Assembly: GCA_947497895.1 (NCBI GenBank)
Contig: CANMIL010000004.1
Span: 279,891-343,890 of the forward strand
Direction of reading: 5' to 3'
Length of the DNA stretch: 64,000 nt
From: an uncultured Tenacibaculum sp.
GTDB lineage: Bacteria > Bacteroidota > Bacteroidia > Flavobacteriales > Flavobacteriaceae
Positions 8,653 through 19,117 of this stretch are shown here, in pieces. The position numbers and the translations under genes were made by a program. Every line of letters starts with the position of its first letter. The first letter of the stretch is position 1. The notes under the pieces were generated by a model, which ran no database searches, had not been told where the DNA came from, and saw only the letters and a list, made by a program, of their open reading frames with translations.

Positions 8653-9585
8653 CTATTGTTTAGGTAAAAAAACTTCTGCCATCATACAACGTGCACTTCC
8701 TCCCCCACAGGTCTCAATTGTTTCCAACGAACTATGAAGAATCTCACAATATTTTTGAATACTATTTCGTTGATTGGTACTCAAAGAATTAAATGCGGAA
8801 GAACTCATCACCAAATATTTTTTGTTCGCATGCCCCTTTACTTGCAACATATTTCCAGCGAATTGAGTTACCTGTTTTTCCGTTATTGCAATCACTTCTT
8901 TCCCATCCGATTTTAAGTGTTTTAACAGGTTCTTCTTTTCTTTTTTATCATCAATAGCCTCTAAACAAACGATTGCAAATTTTTCAGCTACACACATCAT
9001 GACATTGGTATGGTAAATAGGCTCTCTTTCTCCATTCACAGTTTGATTTGCTACAAAAATTACTGGGGTATATTCAAAGTCTTCGCAAAATTCAATAAAT
9101 AATTCTTCGTCTGCACGAGGTGACAATGCGCAATAGGCTTTTCTATTTTGTCTATCTAAAATCATACTACCTGTTCCTTCTAAAAAATACCCTTCTTCCT
9201 CAGCTTCTGAATAATCGATCACATTCTCTATTTGAAAACCTCTTTCTTCTAAAGTTTCTAATACATCTTCCCTTCTTTCATACCTTCTATTTTCAGCAAA
9301 CATTGGATAAATTCCTACATCACCATTTTCATGAAACGAAACCCAGTTATTAGGAAATAATGCATCAGGTGTACTTGGCTCCTCAGTATCATTAATTACA
9401 ATGACCTCAACACCTGTCTCACGCAATTTTACCACAAAATTATCAAATTCTTGTTGCGCTTTTGCATTAACCGCTGCAGGTAATAGAGACACTTTTTGTT
9501 GATAATAATTATTTACTGCTGTTTGTTCATTCATCCTAAAACTAGCTGGACGAACCATTACTAAGGTATTTGTAATTTGTTTCAT
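8653..9585 (-). CDS. ctlX: Citrulline utilization hydrolase CtlX-like (guanidino-modifying enzyme superfamily)
   Basis: 310 aa. The protein has the amidinotransferase/deiminase fold marks: FPNNW at 77-81, EGTGS at 136-140, catalytic His192 (IYHTNVMM) and catalytic Cys300 in GGGSARCMMAE. The length and motifs fit the CtlX group, known from Francisella, which hydrolyses citrulline to ornithine, ammonia and CO2. Arginine deiminase or dimethylarginine hydrolase activities share these residues, so the substrate needs testing. It is followed by a small hydrolase gene, and an arginase gene lies 10 kb away in this window. Confidence 0.82.
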   Translation of the reverse strand: MKQITNTLVMVRPASFRMNEQTAVNNYYQQKVSLLPAAVNAKAQQEFDNFVVKLRETGVEVIVINDTEEPSTPDALFPNNWVSFHENGDVGIYPMFAENRRYERREDVLETLEERGFQIENVIDYSEAEEEGYFLEGTGSMILDRQNRKAYCALSPRADEELFIEFCEDFEYTPVIFVANQTVNGEREPIYHTNVMMCVAEKFAIVCLEAIDDKKEKKNLLKHLKSDGKEVIAITEKQVTQFAGNMLQVKGHANKKYLVMSSSAFNSLSTNQRNSIQKYCEILHSSLETIETCGGGSARCMMAEVFLPKQ

Positions 9586-9713
9586 GTGATAATCTCCTGT
9601 TAAAACGTTCCTTCTTATTTGCGAAATTATAAAAAGAAATTATACTTTCGATTCTCTAATTATAACGTTGTTATTCTTACATGATGCTGTAGATGATTTT
9701 TTAAATTCAAATC

Positions 9714-10046
9714 CTACACCTCAGCATGTGCTTGAGTATTGATAGAACTTAAAATCTCTTCTGTTATATCTTTTCCCCCTTTGAAATTATTATACAAAGC
9801 TCCGATAGTATAAATAGGTCCCCATGGAATACCCCACCAACCTAAGAAAAAGGTCAGTAAAGACAAACCTATACTATTTTTTATAGTTGATTCACCAGCA
9901 CGAACAAAATACACATCACTGCTTCTTTTGAACGTCATGATAATAATTGAGATACAATATTGAAAAACTACGAATTTTGCGCCTTTTTGAAGTTCTCTGT
10001 TTATTTGATCAGTAGAAAGCCCTTCTATGTTTCTAATTTTAGCCAT
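9714..10046 (-). CDS. Small membrane protein of unknown function
   Basis: 110 aa. Two hydrophobic segments (about 24-40 and 59-84) flank a basic loop; the second contains the Trp/Gly/Pro-rich string GWWGIPWGPIYT at 69-80. Similar small proteins are frequent in Bacteroidota, but I cannot name a function. It lies downstream of thiF on the same strand, 76 bases away. No clear terminator separates the two, so read-through from the thiamine operon is possible. Confidence 0.7.
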   Translation of the reverse strand: MAKIRNIEGLSTDQINRELQKGAKFVVFQYCISIIIMTFKRSSDVYFVRAGESTIKNSIGLSLLTFFLGWWGIPWGPIYTIGALYNNFKGGKDITEEILSSINTQAHAEV

Positions 10047-10122
10047 TTCGATTTGATTTAGTTAGTTTTCTTTTGATTTTATTGGAACAATTTACTAAAT
10101 AATCGAATAAAGTCTAAACTGA

Positions 10123-11178
10123 TTAATTAAATCCTCCTTTCAAATTCACTAAAGTTATATCATTTGATAGTTTCTTTTTCAATAAGGTGATTGCAGCTTT
10201 ACTCCTCATTCCAGACTTACAATAAACAACTAAAGGTTTCTCTGAAATTACCTCTTGATAACGGTTAGTAAGTTCACCTAGAGGAATATGTTGTCCTCCG
10301 ATGTGCTTTTCTTCTCGCTCCCAATGCTCTCTAACATCTAAAAGGTTATATTTTTCTTTATGAGATTCCAAATCAGTTAAACTAATCTCTTTTCCAATCG
10401 GTTTTATTCCACAGAAAAACTCATAATCTTCTTCTAATTTATCAACTTCAGCATTTTTGGTTCTTTCAAATTTCAAAGCCATTTGACGCATACTTAATGT
10501 ATCGAACATCAAAAGTTTGTTTGCCAAAACTTCTCCAACACCACAGATGATCTTTATAGTTTCATTAGCTTGTAAACTACCTATAATTCCAGGTAAAACT
10601 CCAATGACTCCAATTTCTGAACAATTTGGTGATTCTTCTGGTTTTGGAGGAGTTGGGTACAGACAACGATATGTTGCACTCCCTTTAAAATTAAATACGC
10701 TTACTTGCCCTTCAAATTTAAAAATAGCACCATAAACTAATGGCTTGTCCGTTAGAACGGTTGCATCATTCGTTAGGTATCTGGTTGCAAAGTTATCACT
10801 ACCATCAACAATTACGTCATACATTTCAAAAAGAGAAAGTGCATTTTTCTTTGTCAATCGCTCTTTATAAACATTAAATTCTATAAATGGATTTAACCTT
10901 GAAAGTCTATTTTTAGCGGTTTCCGCTTTTGATTTTCCTATATCATCAAAAGTATAAAGTATTTGCCTCTGTAAATTGCTCTGATCAACTACATCATGGT
11001 CAATAATACCGATGGTACCAACACCTGCTGCTGTTAAATATTGTAAAATTGGACAACCTAAACCTCCAGCTCCAATTACTAAAACTTTTGATCTCTTAAG
11101 TTTTAATTGCCCTTCTTCTCCTATTTTATCCAGAATTAGATGGCGATTATATTGTTTGAGTTCTTCTACTGTAAACAT
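10123..11178 (-). CDS. thiF: ThiF/MoeB-type sulfur-carrier adenylyltransferase fused to rhodanese
   Basis: 351 aa. The N-terminal E1-like domain (1-245) has the nucleotide loop GAGGLG at 36-41 and the substrate loop D-x-x-x-x-S-N-L-Q-R-Q (61-72). The C-terminal rhodanese domain (about 262-351) carries active Cys320 in VVYCKSGMRS. It should adenylate the C-terminal Gly-Gly of ThiS and help load sulfur for the thiazole ring. The zinc-type CxxC pairs of MoeB are incomplete: one position reads T-Y-R-C and the other keeps a lone Cys (FFCGI). It is the last thi gene of the operon, 108 bases after thiH. MoeB activity is an alternative, but the context favours ThiF. Confidence 0.88.
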   Translation of the reverse strand: MFTVEELKQYNRHLILDKIGEEGQLKLKRSKVLVIGAGGLGCPILQYLTAAGVGTIGIIDHDVVDQSNLQRQILYTFDDIGKSKAETAKNRLSRLNPFIEFNVYKERLTKKNALSLFEMYDVIVDGSDNFATRYLTNDATVLTDKPLVYGAIFKFEGQVSVFNFKGSATYRCLYPTPPKPEESPNCSEIGVIGVLPGIIGSLQANETIKIICGVGEVLANKLLMFDTLSMRQMALKFERTKNAEVDKLEEDYEFFCGIKPIGKEISLTDLESHKEKYNLLDVREHWEREEKHIGGQHIPLGELTNRYQEVISEKPLVVYCKSGMRSKAAITLLKKKLSNDITLVNLKGGFN

Positions 11179-11286
11179 AGCTCTTAGCTATTAGGTTTTT
11201 GACTTTTTTGTAACTTCGATGTATTGTTGTCTTATTAATCCAGAATTCAAAGCATTCAGCATTTTCTTAGCAAGTAAAAACTTAGA

Positions 11287-12399
11287 TTAGCTAAAATGTT
11301 CCCAGTCTTTCCAAACAACTTCCAGTCCTTGTCCTTTCAACATTGACACTATCTCTTCCGTGCTCCTTTCATCAGAAATCTCAAACTGCTCTAGAGATTG
11401 TGGCTCTACGCTATACCCCCCTGGATTTGTTTTCGACTCAGCACTCATAGAAGTAGCTCCTAAATTAACAATATTATTTCTAAAGATTTCACTTTCTCTT
11501 GTCGACATGGACAATTCCAAATCTTCATCTAATAAACGAAAAGCACAAATCAACTGTACCAAGTCTGTATCCGTCATCTCAACTTTAGGCTCAATACCTC
11601 CTGAATGAGGACGAAGTCTTGGAAAAGAAATAGAATACTTCGTTTTCCAATAGTTTTTCTGTAAATATTTCAAGTGCAATGCAGTGAAAAAACTATCCGC
11701 TCTCCAATCTTCAAGTCCAAATAGGGCCCCCAAACCAATCTTATGAATTCCAGCTTTCCCTAACCTATCAGGTGTATCTAATCGATAATAAAAATTCGAC
11801 TTTTTGCCTTTTGGATGGTGCTTTTTATATTCTTGCTCATGGTAGGTTTCTTGATAGACTAAAACTGCATATAAACCGCTTTCAATGAGTGATTCGTACT
11901 CATGCTGATCGAGAGGTTGTACCTCAATAGTAATATTGGAGAAATTTGTTCGTATAAGTTCAATTGCATTCTTAATATAATCTACTCCGACCGTTCTATT
12001 AGCCTCGCCCGTTACAAGTAGGATGTGGTCATATCCTTTTTGCTTTAAAAAACTCACCTCCTCAAGAATCTCATTATCTGTTAATGTTCGTCTTGGAATT
12101 TTATTTGTAAAACTAAATCCGCAATAAGTACAAATATTCTGACATTCATTACTTAAATACATGGGAGCATACATTTGAATGGTATTCCCAAATCGTTTTT
12201 TAGTGAGCATTCTACTCATTTGAGCCAATTGCTCTAAATAAGGTTTTGCAGCGGGTGATATTAATGCTTTGAAATCTTCCAAATCTCTTTTCTCTTTCGC
12301 CAAAGCATGCTGAACATCTACCGAAGTTTTATTCATTATACTTGAAAGCGTATCATCCCAATTATAGCTATCGAATATGTCTTTAAAAGAATTATTCAT
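11287..12399 (-). CDS. thiH: 2-iminoacetate synthase ThiH (radical SAM)
   Basis: 370 aa, normal for ThiH. The radical-SAM cluster motif is Cys86-x3-Cys90-x2-Cys93 (CQNICTYC), followed by GFSF. The C-terminal half has the biotin/thiamine synthesis-associated domain (FPRLRPHSGG). It cleaves tyrosine with S-adenosylmethionine to give dehydroglycine for the thiazole. Its presence rather than ThiO marks the anaerobic-type route. It sits between thiG (20 bases) and thiF in the operon. Confidence 0.97.
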   Translation of the reverse strand: MNNSFKDIFDSYNWDDTLSSIMNKTSVDVQHALAKEKRDLEDFKALISPAAKPYLEQLAQMSRMLTKKRFGNTIQMYAPMYLSNECQNICTYCGFSFTNKIPRRTLTDNEILEEVSFLKQKGYDHILLVTGEANRTVGVDYIKNAIELIRTNFSNITIEVQPLDQHEYESLIESGLYAVLVYQETYHEQEYKKHHPKGKKSNFYYRLDTPDRLGKAGIHKIGLGALFGLEDWRADSFFTALHLKYLQKNYWKTKYSISFPRLRPHSGGIEPKVEMTDTDLVQLICAFRLLDEDLELSMSTRESEIFRNNIVNLGATSMSAESKTNPGGYSVEPQSLEQFEISDERSTEEIVSMLKGQGLEVVWKDWEHFS

Positions 12400-12419
12400 A
12401 CTTAAAAGAATCGTTTAAT

Positions 12420-13187
12420 CTAACTCAAAAAACTTGTTAACGGACTGCTTGCCTCTGCATGCTTTTTTACAGGAGCTAGCTTTGCTTCATAAGCCATTCT
12501 TCCAGCCTCTACCGCCATTTTAAATGCTATTGCCATCTCCACAGGATTCTGAGATACAGCTATTGCTGTGTTTACTAATACAGCATCTGCTCCTAACTCC
12601 ATCGCATGAGCAGCATGTGAAGGAGATCCGATACCCGCATCTACAACAACAGGAACATTCGATTGTTCTACAATAATCTCTAAAAACTCTAAGGTTTTTA
12701 AACCTTTATTGCTACCAATAGGCGCACCCAATGGCATTACACATTGTACTCCTACTTCTTCTAATCTCTTACACAATACAGGATCCGCATGAATATAAGG
12801 CATTACGACAAAGCCTTTTTTAACTAATTCTTCTGCAGCTTTCAATGTTTCAATAGGATCAGGCAACAAATATCTTGGATCTGGATGAATTTCTAACTTC
12901 ACCCAATTTGTTTCAAGTGCCTCACGTGATAACTCTGCAGCGAAAACCGCTTCTTTAGCTGTTCTCACTCCTGAAGTATTCGGTAATAAATTAATACGAG
13001 TATGCCCTAAATGAGTTAATATATCATCCTCTTCATTTTGAACATCTACTCGTTTTAATGCTACGGTGATTAATTCACTTTCCGAAGCTAGTAACGCTTC
13101 TCTCATTAACTTAGAAGAACTAAATTTTCCAGTTCCAGTAAATAATCGAGAGTTAAATGTTTTATCTGCTATTTTTAATGCTGTCAT
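12420..13187 (-). CDS. thiG: Thiazole synthase ThiG
   Basis: 255 aa TIM-barrel enzyme. Lys97 in [10 protein letters not shown] is the expected Schiff-base lysine, and glycine-rich phosphate loops ([15 protein letters not shown] and [11 protein letters not shown]) are intact. It condenses 1-deoxyxylulose 5-phosphate, dehydroglycine and ThiS thiocarboxylate into the thiazole phosphate. It lies 19 bases after thiE and 20 bases before thiH. Confidence 0.97.
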   Translation of the reverse strand: MTALKIADKTFNSRLFTGTGKFSSSKLMREALLASESELITVALKRVDVQNEEDDILTHLGHTRINLLPNTSGVRTAKEAVFAAELSREALETNWVKLEIHPDPRYLLPDPIETLKAAEELVKKGFVVMPYIHADPVLCKRLEEVGVQCVMPLGAPIGSNKGLKTLEFLEIIVEQSNVPVVVDAGIGSPSHAAHAMELGADAVLVNTAIAVSQNPVEMAIAFKMAVEAGRMAYEAKLAPVKKHAEASSPLTSFLS

Positions 13188-13206
13188 GGTATTGTAATAA
13201 TTTTAT

Positions 13207-13848
13207 CTAGCTGAGCTTGTACACTTGTTCTAAGGTACTACCAGCGTTTAATAAGGTATGGAATGCAGGAATGGTACTAAAACTATGAGTTATTTCAGAA
13301 GATACTGCTACTCCATGAATTCCAGTTTTCAATAAGGTCGAAACATCCTTTAGGGTTACACCTCCAATAGCTACAATTGGAATTTCTTTTGCTAATTCTT
13401 CAATAATTACTTGGTACCCCTCTAATCCTAAAACCGGGCTCAAATTTTTCTTAGTTTCAGTAAATCTAAAAGGTCCTAGCCCAATATAATGAACGCCTTT
13501 ATCAACGAGTGCTCTACAGTCTTCTAAAGTATTAGCCGTACCTCCAACAGTATACATATCTCCTAAGTATTTTTTCGCTACTAAAGGACATGTATCATTC
13601 TTTCCTAAATGCACACCATCGGCCTTTACTTCTCTCGCTACTTTATAAAAGTCATTTATAATCAATCTTGTTTGAAAATGACTTGTAATTGCTCTCGCTT
13701 CTTTCGCCGTATTTAAAACGGTTTCTTCGTCAACATTCTTTAATCGAAGCTGAACCCACTCCGCACCGTATGAACATGCTTTTTGTACGTTTTCTATATG
13801 TTCATCTGGAGTATTTCCTTGCGTTATGTACTGTAATTTACTTATCAT
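13207..13848 (-). CDS. thiE: Thiamine phosphate synthase ThiE
   Basis: 213 aa. All main catalytic strings are present: VQLRLK near residue 32, IINDF near 64, GVHLGKNDT near 76-84 and GLGPFRFTETKKNLSP near 119-134. It joins HMP pyrophosphate to the thiazole phosphate. A second, more divergent paralogue lies upstream in the same operon; this copy is the better candidate for the real synthase because that one lacks the Asn-Asp pair. Confidence 0.95.
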   Translation of the reverse strand: MISKLQYITQGNTPDEHIENVQKACSYGAEWVQLRLKNVDEETVLNTAKEARAITSHFQTRLIINDFYKVAREVKADGVHLGKNDTCPLVAKKYLGDMYTVGGTANTLEDCRALVDKGVHYIGLGPFRFTETKKNLSPVLGLEGYQVIIEELAKEIPIVAIGGVTLKDVSTLLKTGIHGVAVSSEITHSFSTIPAFHTLLNAGSTLEQVYKLS

Positions 13849-13915
13849 TCCGTGTTATGTAGTTTAGTTTGGTTAGTATATTTAGTTTTTGATTTCCTTC
13901 CTAATTCAATAGCTA

Positions 13916-14677
13916 TTAATTTTTGTTGTATGAGTGTCTTCCTAAAAGAGTTGTATCCGAATTAAGGTATTCTTCTACATATCGCTTTACATTCTTCCCT
14001 TTATCCTCTATTGTCAAGTTATTATAAAAATTCGCTGCGAGGGCTGCAGACAATACGCAACCACTTCCATGCTTATTAAATACTTTTTCTGAGATCGGAG
14101 GAATATTTAATTTGACAATTTTACTATGGTAAATCTCATCCCATCCTTTCTTATCTTTTCTATGTCCTCCTTTCAAATAAATGTTTGTTCTTTCCGCAAT
14201 ACTATCAATAGTTTCTTCTATATCTTTTTCTGGAAATAGAGACATTATTTCGTCATAATTGGGAGTAATAAAATCACATAAAGTAAGGACTTTATTGAAA
14301 GTTTCATAGTTCCCTTTAGTATGAAAATCATATCCTGCACTAGCTTTGAGTACAGGGTCTAATACAATTACTATTTCAGGGTTCAACTCTTTTAGCTTTT
14401 GTTGAACTTTCAATAAAACCTCCCAAGATTCAATAATCCCTATTTTAACGATTGGTATTTCAAATCTTTCAAATAAAACTTCAATCTGCTCAAGTACAGT
14501 AGTTTCTTCAATCCAAGTACAACTTTTAAAATCAACATCGTTCTGAACCGTAACTGCAGTACAAACCGAGAGTCCATACAATCCAAATGATTCAAATGTC
14601 TTGATATCTGAAGTAATACCCGCTCCACTTGACGGATCAAAACCTGCTATTGTAAGTATGTATTTTTTTTCATCCAT
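13916..14677 (-). CDS. thiD: Hydroxymethylpyrimidine/phosphomethylpyrimidine kinase ThiD
   Basis: 253 aa ribokinase-fold enzyme. N-terminal GFDPSSGAGITSDIKTF and TAVTVQN strings are the HMP-kinase signature; KHGSGCVLSAALAANF near the C-terminus provides the anion hole and catalytic region. It phosphorylates HMP twice. It starts 3 bases after the tenI-like stop, so expression is coupled. Confidence 0.95.
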   Translation of the reverse strand: MDEKKYILTIAGFDPSSGAGITSDIKTFESFGLYGLSVCTAVTVQNDVDFKSCTWIEETTVLEQIEVLFERFEIPIVKIGIIESWEVLLKVQQKLKELNPEIVIVLDPVLKASAGYDFHTKGNYETFNKVLTLCDFITPNYDEIMSLFPEKDIEETIDSIAERTNIYLKGGHRKDKKGWDEIYHSKIVKLNIPPISEKVFNKHGSGCVLSAALAANFYNNLTIEDKGKNVKRYVEEYLNSDTTLLGRHSYNKN

Positions 14678-14680
14678 GTG

Positions 14681-15292
14681 TTAACTATGAACACTTACGT
14701 TAAAAACATTCTTTATTTTATTAAAACTTTCTAATGGATTTTCAGCATTCCAAACACCTCCTAAAACGCCGATTCCTTTAAATCCTAATTTTAAAGTTTC
14801 TTCTATCGTTGATTCATTTATTCCTCCCATTCCAATAATTGTTCTATCAATATGATTTACATCGAATCCTCTTCCTTCATATCCTGTTTTGGAAATAGAA
14901 GAAAACACAGGACTCAATAAATGATAGTCAAAAGTTTCCTTACATTGCTCCAATACTTGAGGTTCATGGAAAGAACTACTTACTGTTTTTCCTTTACTTC
15001 TAAAACTTTCTACATATTCGTTCAAACGATTTTTCAAATCGATTCTAGATTGCTCCTGTAAATGAACTCCTTTTAAATTGAATTCATTTAGTAATTCGTG
15101 AAAATAGTGTACAACAATTCTATTATGATACTGTTCATCAATAGCATTCAAGTATGCCGAATGCTCTTCATATCCTTTAAATGGTTTTCTTAAATGATAG
15201 TGGGTTAAGCCTGCCTCAAATAGTTGATGTAAAATTTTAACTTCATGTTCTACATCTTTTTCTGGGGCGATTAAAATAATCATATGTTTCAC
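14681..15292 (-). CDS. ThiE paralogue, probable thiazole tautomerase TenI-type
   Basis: 203 aa ThiE/TenI-fold protein. It keeps HLRKP (33-37), GVHLQ (75-79), S-S-S-F-H with His109 and LSPVFSSISKTGYEG, but the Asn-Asp pair of true ThiE is replaced (VVHYF). TenI in Bacillus has the same fold, lacks synthase activity and uses a histidine to aromatise the thiazole tautomer; His109 may be the counterpart. It is encoded between thiC and thiD. It could instead be a weakly active thiamine phosphate synthase. Confidence 0.75.
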   Translation of the reverse strand: MKHMIILIAPEKDVEHEVKILHQLFEAGLTHYHLRKPFKGYEEHSAYLNAIDEQYHNRIVVHYFHELLNEFNLKGVHLQEQSRIDLKNRLNEYVESFRSKGKTVSSSFHEPQVLEQCKETFDYHLLSPVFSSISKTGYEGRGFDVNHIDRTIIGMGGINESTIEETLKLGFKGIGVLGGVWNAENPLESFNKIKNVFNVSVHS

Positions 15293-15296
15293 TTTA

Positions 15297-15344
15297 AATT
15301 ATGAATTACGAATTTAAAAATATTAACATTCGTAATTCATAATT
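15297..15344. repeat. Perfect 17-bp inverted repeat between thiC and the tenI-like gene
   Basis: Arms at 15297-15313 (aattatgaattacgaat) and 15328-15344 are exact reverse complements around a 14-nt AT-rich loop. It has no T-run, so it is probably not a terminator. It looks like one of the dispersed palindromic intergenic repeats seen in Bacteroidota, or an mRNA stability hairpin inside the operon. Confidence 0.7.
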
Positions 15345-15357
15345 ATAATCTTATGTT

Positions 15358-17259
<1,902 letters not shown>

Positions 17260-17460
17260 TTATCCTCCCTGAGTAGATCGGATGATTAATACATTATCGT
17301 TATTTTGAAGTTTATGGTTGCTCCAGTCATCTTTTTTAACAACGTTGTTGTTGATGGCAATAGCAATTCCATTATCAGAGATTTCTAATTCTCTAACCAG
17401 TCCTTTTACGGATAAGTCTTCTGAAATTTCTTTCGTGCTTTCGTTTACTTTTATAATCAT
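17260..17460 (-). CDS. thiS: Sulfur carrier protein ThiS
   Basis: 66 aa starting at the ATG of MIIKVNES. The reading frame stays open upstream and offers a start at 17535, but that would run into the TPP riboswitch, so the internal ATG is chosen. The beta-grasp core ends in T-Q-G-G, the Gly-Gly tail that ThiF adenylates and that carries the thiocarboxylate. It is the first gene of the thi operon. Confidence 0.95.
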   Translation of the reverse strand: MIIKVNESTKEISEDLSVKGLVRELEISDNGIAIAINNNVVKKDDWSNHKLQNNDNVLIIRSTQGG

Positions 17461-17533
17461 TGAATGAATATTTAAGCAAACTATAGAAGTAAAATGGGCG
17501 TTATATAACCTATTTATATGAGTGTAGTATCTC

Positions 17534-17613
17534 AACTTTTCCCTACGCCGGTGTTAACCATATCAGGTTCTAAGGATATTTCTCAAACTAGTGCACTAGC
17601 TACTCCTAAAGTT
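17534..17613 (-). promoter_or_regulatory. TPP (THI-box) riboswitch
   Basis: On the minus strand the conserved core GAACCTGATATGGTTAACAC and then CGGCGTAGGGAA is present, preceded by TTGAGAAATATCCTT that pairs with AGGAGT. P1 is closed by AACTTT and AAAGTT (plus positions 17608-17613 and 17534-17539). This is the thiamine pyrophosphate aptamer. It lies 73 bases upstream of thiS and no terminator stem follows, so control of translation initiation is more likely than attenuation. Confidence 0.95.
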
Positions 17614-17621
17614 TACGTCTG

Positions 17622-17629
17622 CAAATATA
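17622..17629 (-). promoter_or_regulatory. Candidate -7 element of the thi operon promoter
   Basis: TATATTTG on the minus strand fits TAnnTTTG and would start transcription a few bases before the aptamer P1. No clear TTG is visible at the expected -33 distance. Confidence 0.45.
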
Positions 17630-17760
17630 ACTTATTATTCAGTTACGCCCTTCTTTTTCTTACTCATTTTGTTTAGAATAAAAAGAAGGATCTATTATAA
17701 ACTATATATTTATCTATTTTAATTAAAGCTATTACAATAACTGTAACCTATATTTATTGC

Positions 17761-18105
17761 TTAAACCAAGTTCGAATCATCGATTGCTTGTTTTGTTTTT
17801 TCAAATTTCACTCCCCAATTGTATAATGGATTCAATGCATTCATTAAATCCTGACCTAAATCTGTAATCGAATACTCTACACGAGGTGGAACTTCAGGAT
17901 ATATTTTTCTTTCTATAATACCATATTGTTCCAACCCTCTCAATTGATTGGTTAAAACTTTCTCTGAAATGTTTTCGCATGCAACTTTTATTTGACCATA
18001 TCTTAAAGGCCCATCCAATAATCTAACCAGAATAAAAAGCTTCCATTTTCCACTTATAATCTTCACAGCATTATCTAAAGGGCAATAGGTGATTTTTTTT
18101 TCCAT
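17761..18105 (-). CDS. HxlR family winged-helix transcriptional regulator
   Basis: 114 aa, typical HxlR size. The family signature CPLDNAVKIISGKWKLFIL at the N-terminus, then LRYGQIK and SEKVLTNQLRGLEQYGII form the winged helix. It carries a single N-terminal Cys (Cys8), as redox or electrophile sensors of this family do. It is divergent from an MBL-fold hydrolase gene with two direct repeats between them, so it probably controls that gene and itself. Confidence 0.93.
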   Translation of the reverse strand: MEKKITYCPLDNAVKIISGKWKLFILVRLLDGPLRYGQIKVACENISEKVLTNQLRGLEQYGIIERKIYPEVPPRVEYSITDLGQDLMNALNPLYNWGVKFEKTKQAIDDSNLV

Positions 18106-18143
18106 TTTTTTTATCTCGTATCACTTTTGTTTCTAAAAAACTA

Positions 18144-18175
18144 ACCAAAAGGTAAGTTTTACACCAAAAAGTAAC
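18144..18175. promoter_or_regulatory. Two 13-bp direct repeats, candidate HxlR operator
   Basis: accaaaaggtaag (18144-18156) and accaaaaagtaac (18163-18175) are spaced 19 bp apart, about two helical turns, in the divergent intergenic region. The first overlaps an imperfect dyad (aaaactaacc / ggtaagtttt). Confidence 0.45.
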
Positions 18176-18238
18176 GTATTGTTTATGTAAATATCTAAGT
18201 CTAATTTTACTAATAAATAACGAAATTATATATAAAAA

Positions 18239-19105
18239 ATGAAGAAAATTTTTCTAATAAACCTACTCTTTCTAACTCTCTTTTTTTCATGTGCTAACCT
18301 AAAAAAAACTTCTTTATCCAATAGTTCTTTTCAATTTATAAGACAAGCTACTTTTACATTGACAATAGGATCGAAGAAAATTTTGGTAGACCCTGTTCTT
18401 TCGAAACAAGGAGAACTAGATCCTATTCCTTTTTCTAACAGTATTCGAAACCCCAAAAATAAGCTACCAATATCTGCTGAGAAACTAATTAATAATGTAG
18501 ATGCAATTCTCATTACTCATTACCACCCTGATCATTTTGATATTGCGTCTGAAACTCTTATTCCCAAAGACAAAAAGATCTTCTGTCAGCCATATGATTT
18601 GAAAAAACTTAATTCAAAAGGGTTTACAAATGTTACTAGCATTGAACATGCGATTGAATGGGAAAGTATAAAATTCAAAAGATTTAGAGTACGACATCAC
18701 AAAGGTGCTACGGGAGCTCCTCCTTTTGGTGAGTCTTCCTCTTTTTCTATATCAAATAATGCAAAAACAATATTTGTTACTGGTGATGCAATTTTAGATT
18801 CAAGTTTAGAATATGCTATAACTGATACAGACCCTGATTTTATAGTAGCAAACACTGGTGAGTGTACTTTTAACATAATGAATCCTGTTTTACCACCAGG
18901 AGTTCATATGACATTAACCAAAGAAGAGCTTATAAGTATTTCGGAAAAGTATAAAGGAGCACAGATAATTGCCATTCATATGGATGCCATTAATCATTGT
19001 AGCTTATCGAAGGAAGACTTAAAGGAATACGTCTCTTTGCAAGAAAACAGTATAAAAGAAAGATTTAAAATTCCTAGTGAAGGGAATATTATTAGCCTTA
19101 ATTAG
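18239..19105 (+). CDS. MBL-fold metallo-hydrolase lipoprotein
   Basis: 288 aa. Signal peptide with lipobox Cys18 (LFFSC), then a metallo-beta-lactamase fold with T-H-Y-H-P-D-H (His94, His96, Asp98, His99), a distal VTGDA Asp and a late IHMDAINHC His. The set is that of the UlaG/YtnP-like lactonase or phosphodiesterase group, not of true beta-lactamases. It is anchored in the envelope. A role in removing a compound sensed by the divergent HxlR regulator is inferred from position only. Confidence 0.85.
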   Translation: MKKIFLINLLFLTLFFSCANLKKTSLSNSSFQFIRQATFTLTIGSKKILVDPVLSKQGELDPIPFSNSIRNPKNKLPISAEKLINNVDAILITHYHPDHFDIASETLIPKDKKIFCQPYDLKKLNSKGFTNVTSIEHAIEWESIKFKRFRVRHHKGATGAPPFGESSSFSISNNAKTIFVTGDAILDSSLEYAITDTDPDFIVANTGECTFNIMNPVLPPGVHMTLTKEELISISEKYKGAQIIAIHMDAINHCSLSKEDLKEYVSLQENSIKERFKIPSEGNIISLN

Positions 19106-19117
19106 GCCTATTTATAA

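Noticed and set aside
17461..17535. N-terminal extension of ThiS to an upstream start
   Set aside because: The extra 25 residues do not resemble ThiS and the start falls inside the TPP riboswitch; the ATG at 17460 gives a normal 66-aa protein.
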